Shown here: positions 63,441-64,000 of the stretch, piece by piece
Layout: every line of letters begins with the position of its first letter
Position numbering within the stretch: the stretch's first letter is position 1
Source: Paenibacillus lautus NBRC 15380
GTDB lineage: Bacteria > Bacillota > Bacilli > Paenibacillales > Paenibacillaceae
NCBI RefSeq assembly: GCF_004000945.1
Contig: NZ_BIMF01000004.1
Location: forward strand, 248,001-312,000
Direction: 5' to 3'
Length of the DNA stretch: 64,000 nt
Notes under the pieces: generated by a model
Databases searched by the model: none
The model's input: only the letters and a program-made list of their open reading frames with translations
Told to the model about the DNA's origin: nothing
Position numbers and translations under genes: made by a program

Positions 63441-64000
63441 CTATGTATTCATCCCCTCGATGAGCTGCGTTATCAGCTCGTGTGTTGGCACTGAAACGCC
63501 ATATTTTTGACCCAGACGGACAATACTGCCGTTAATCCAGGCAACTTCCGTCGTTCTGCCGTCCATTGCATCCTTAAGCATGGAAGACGTGTTACCTGAA
63601 GTCGATTGGCAGACGGATACAATCCATTCCCACAGCCCGCTTCCATAAGGAATTCCACCCGCGTCATATACGGCGATCCCTTCATTATATAACTGCTTCA
63701 TAAGCCTGACTCGTTCAGGGGAAGATAACAGCTCTCCGTTAGGAATCCGCCACAATGCAGTCAAAGGATTAATGACTGCGTTCATCAGCAGTTTGCGATA
63801 AATCATCTCATCCATTTCATTCGACAAAAAAGCTTCAAATCCTGCTCTATTCAGCTGTATAACAAGCTCAATTTCATGATCTTCTTTAGAGAAAGCATCT
63901 AATGGGCTCCCGGCGGGCATCATTTTGCCGATTGTCGTCGTTCCCTGACCAGCGTGCAAAACGGAGACGCTGCTTGTACGCTTGGCCCCTTCCGTAGTAA
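63441..64000 (-). CDS. panE: 2-dehydropantoate 2-reductase, C-terminal part (partial at window edge)
   Basis: The frame runs through the right edge; the codons before the apparent TTG start read TTEGAKRTSSVSVLHAGQG, normal for the family, so the NADPH-binding N-terminal part is outside. The visible C-terminal helical domain has MIYRKLLMNAVINPLTALWR, where the Lys and Asn take part in ketopantoate binding, and SSMLKDAMDGRTTEVAWING. The enzyme reduces ketopantoate to pantoate for coenzyme A synthesis. Confidence 0.93.
   Translation of the reverse strand, partial: TTEGAKRTSSVSVLHAGQGTTTIGKMMPAGSPLDAFSKEDHEIELVIQLNRAGFEAFLSNEMDEMIYRKLLMNAVINPLTALWRIPNGELLSSPERVRLMKQLYNEGIAVYDAGGIPYGSGLWEWIVSVCQSTSGNTSSMLKDAMDGRTTEVAWINGSIVRLGQKYGVSVPTHELITQLIEGMNT

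Overview
The window reads as chromosomal DNA of a Gram-positive endospore former, most likely Paenibacillus or a close relative. The basis is the B. subtilis-like order mraZ to sigG with spoVD, spoVE, spoIIGA, sigE and sigG embedded in the division cluster, a ylm-divIVA-ileS block, bacillithiol synthesis (bshC), a PyrR-attenuated pyr operon, a T-box leader, and A-rich, well-spaced Shine-Dalgarno sites. The genus is inferred from gene content and synteny, not from a marker gene.

Layout. 1-1850 (+ strand): the tail of a GT4 glycosyltransferase, a small methyltransferase and a wrecked ATP-dependent DNA ligase gene. From about 2000 almost everything is on the - strand. 2035-2240: a two-gene tRNA operon (initiator Met and a CAT-anticodon Ile2-type tRNA) with promoter and terminator. 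2591-6036: a five-gene operon related to type VII secretion (EspG-like protein, WXG100-headed glycine-zipper protein, polytopic membrane protein, DUF4176, WXG100) with no EssC/EccC ATPase in view. 6185-6769: a TetR regulator. 6904-15932: pyrR-B-C-carA-carB-pyrF-E, driven by a consensus promoter and a PyrR attenuator. Then dapL, an ABC-F ATPase, a 51-aa orphan gene, rluD-lspA, a yteA-type zinc-finger gene and a DUF5665 gene.

22842-39794: ileS (eukaryote-like type 2) under a T-box leader that is separated from the gene by a 201-bp repeat-like insertion; then divIVA, ylmH, ylmG, sepF, yggS, pgeF, ylmC, sigG, sigE, spoIIGA, ftsZ, ftsA, divIB, murA and murB. 39953-53856: murG, spoVE, murD, mraY, murF, murE, spoVD, pbpB, ftsL, rsmH and mraZ. 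Together these make and cross-link peptidoglycan precursors, assemble the Z-ring, and switch on the mother-cell and forespore sigma factors. 54065-57005: ahcY and bshC, linking methyl-cycle recycling with bacillithiol. 57194-62893: an oligopeptide ABC transporter (oppA-B-C-D-F). The window ends in a DUF3397 membrane protein and the C-terminal part of ketopantoate reductase.

Several starts were moved from the longest reading frame to codons with a proper Shine-Dalgarno site (for example TTG for espG-like, rsmH, yggS, ftsA, murA and ylmG). The least ordinary parts are the type VII operon without its motor, the 51-aa orphan gene, the repeat placed between the T-box and ileS, and several regulatory sites (10-bp-phased MraZ-type repeats, a sigma-H-like ftsA promoter, a long-spacer spoIIGA promoter, ArgR-like boxes inside the pyr operon).
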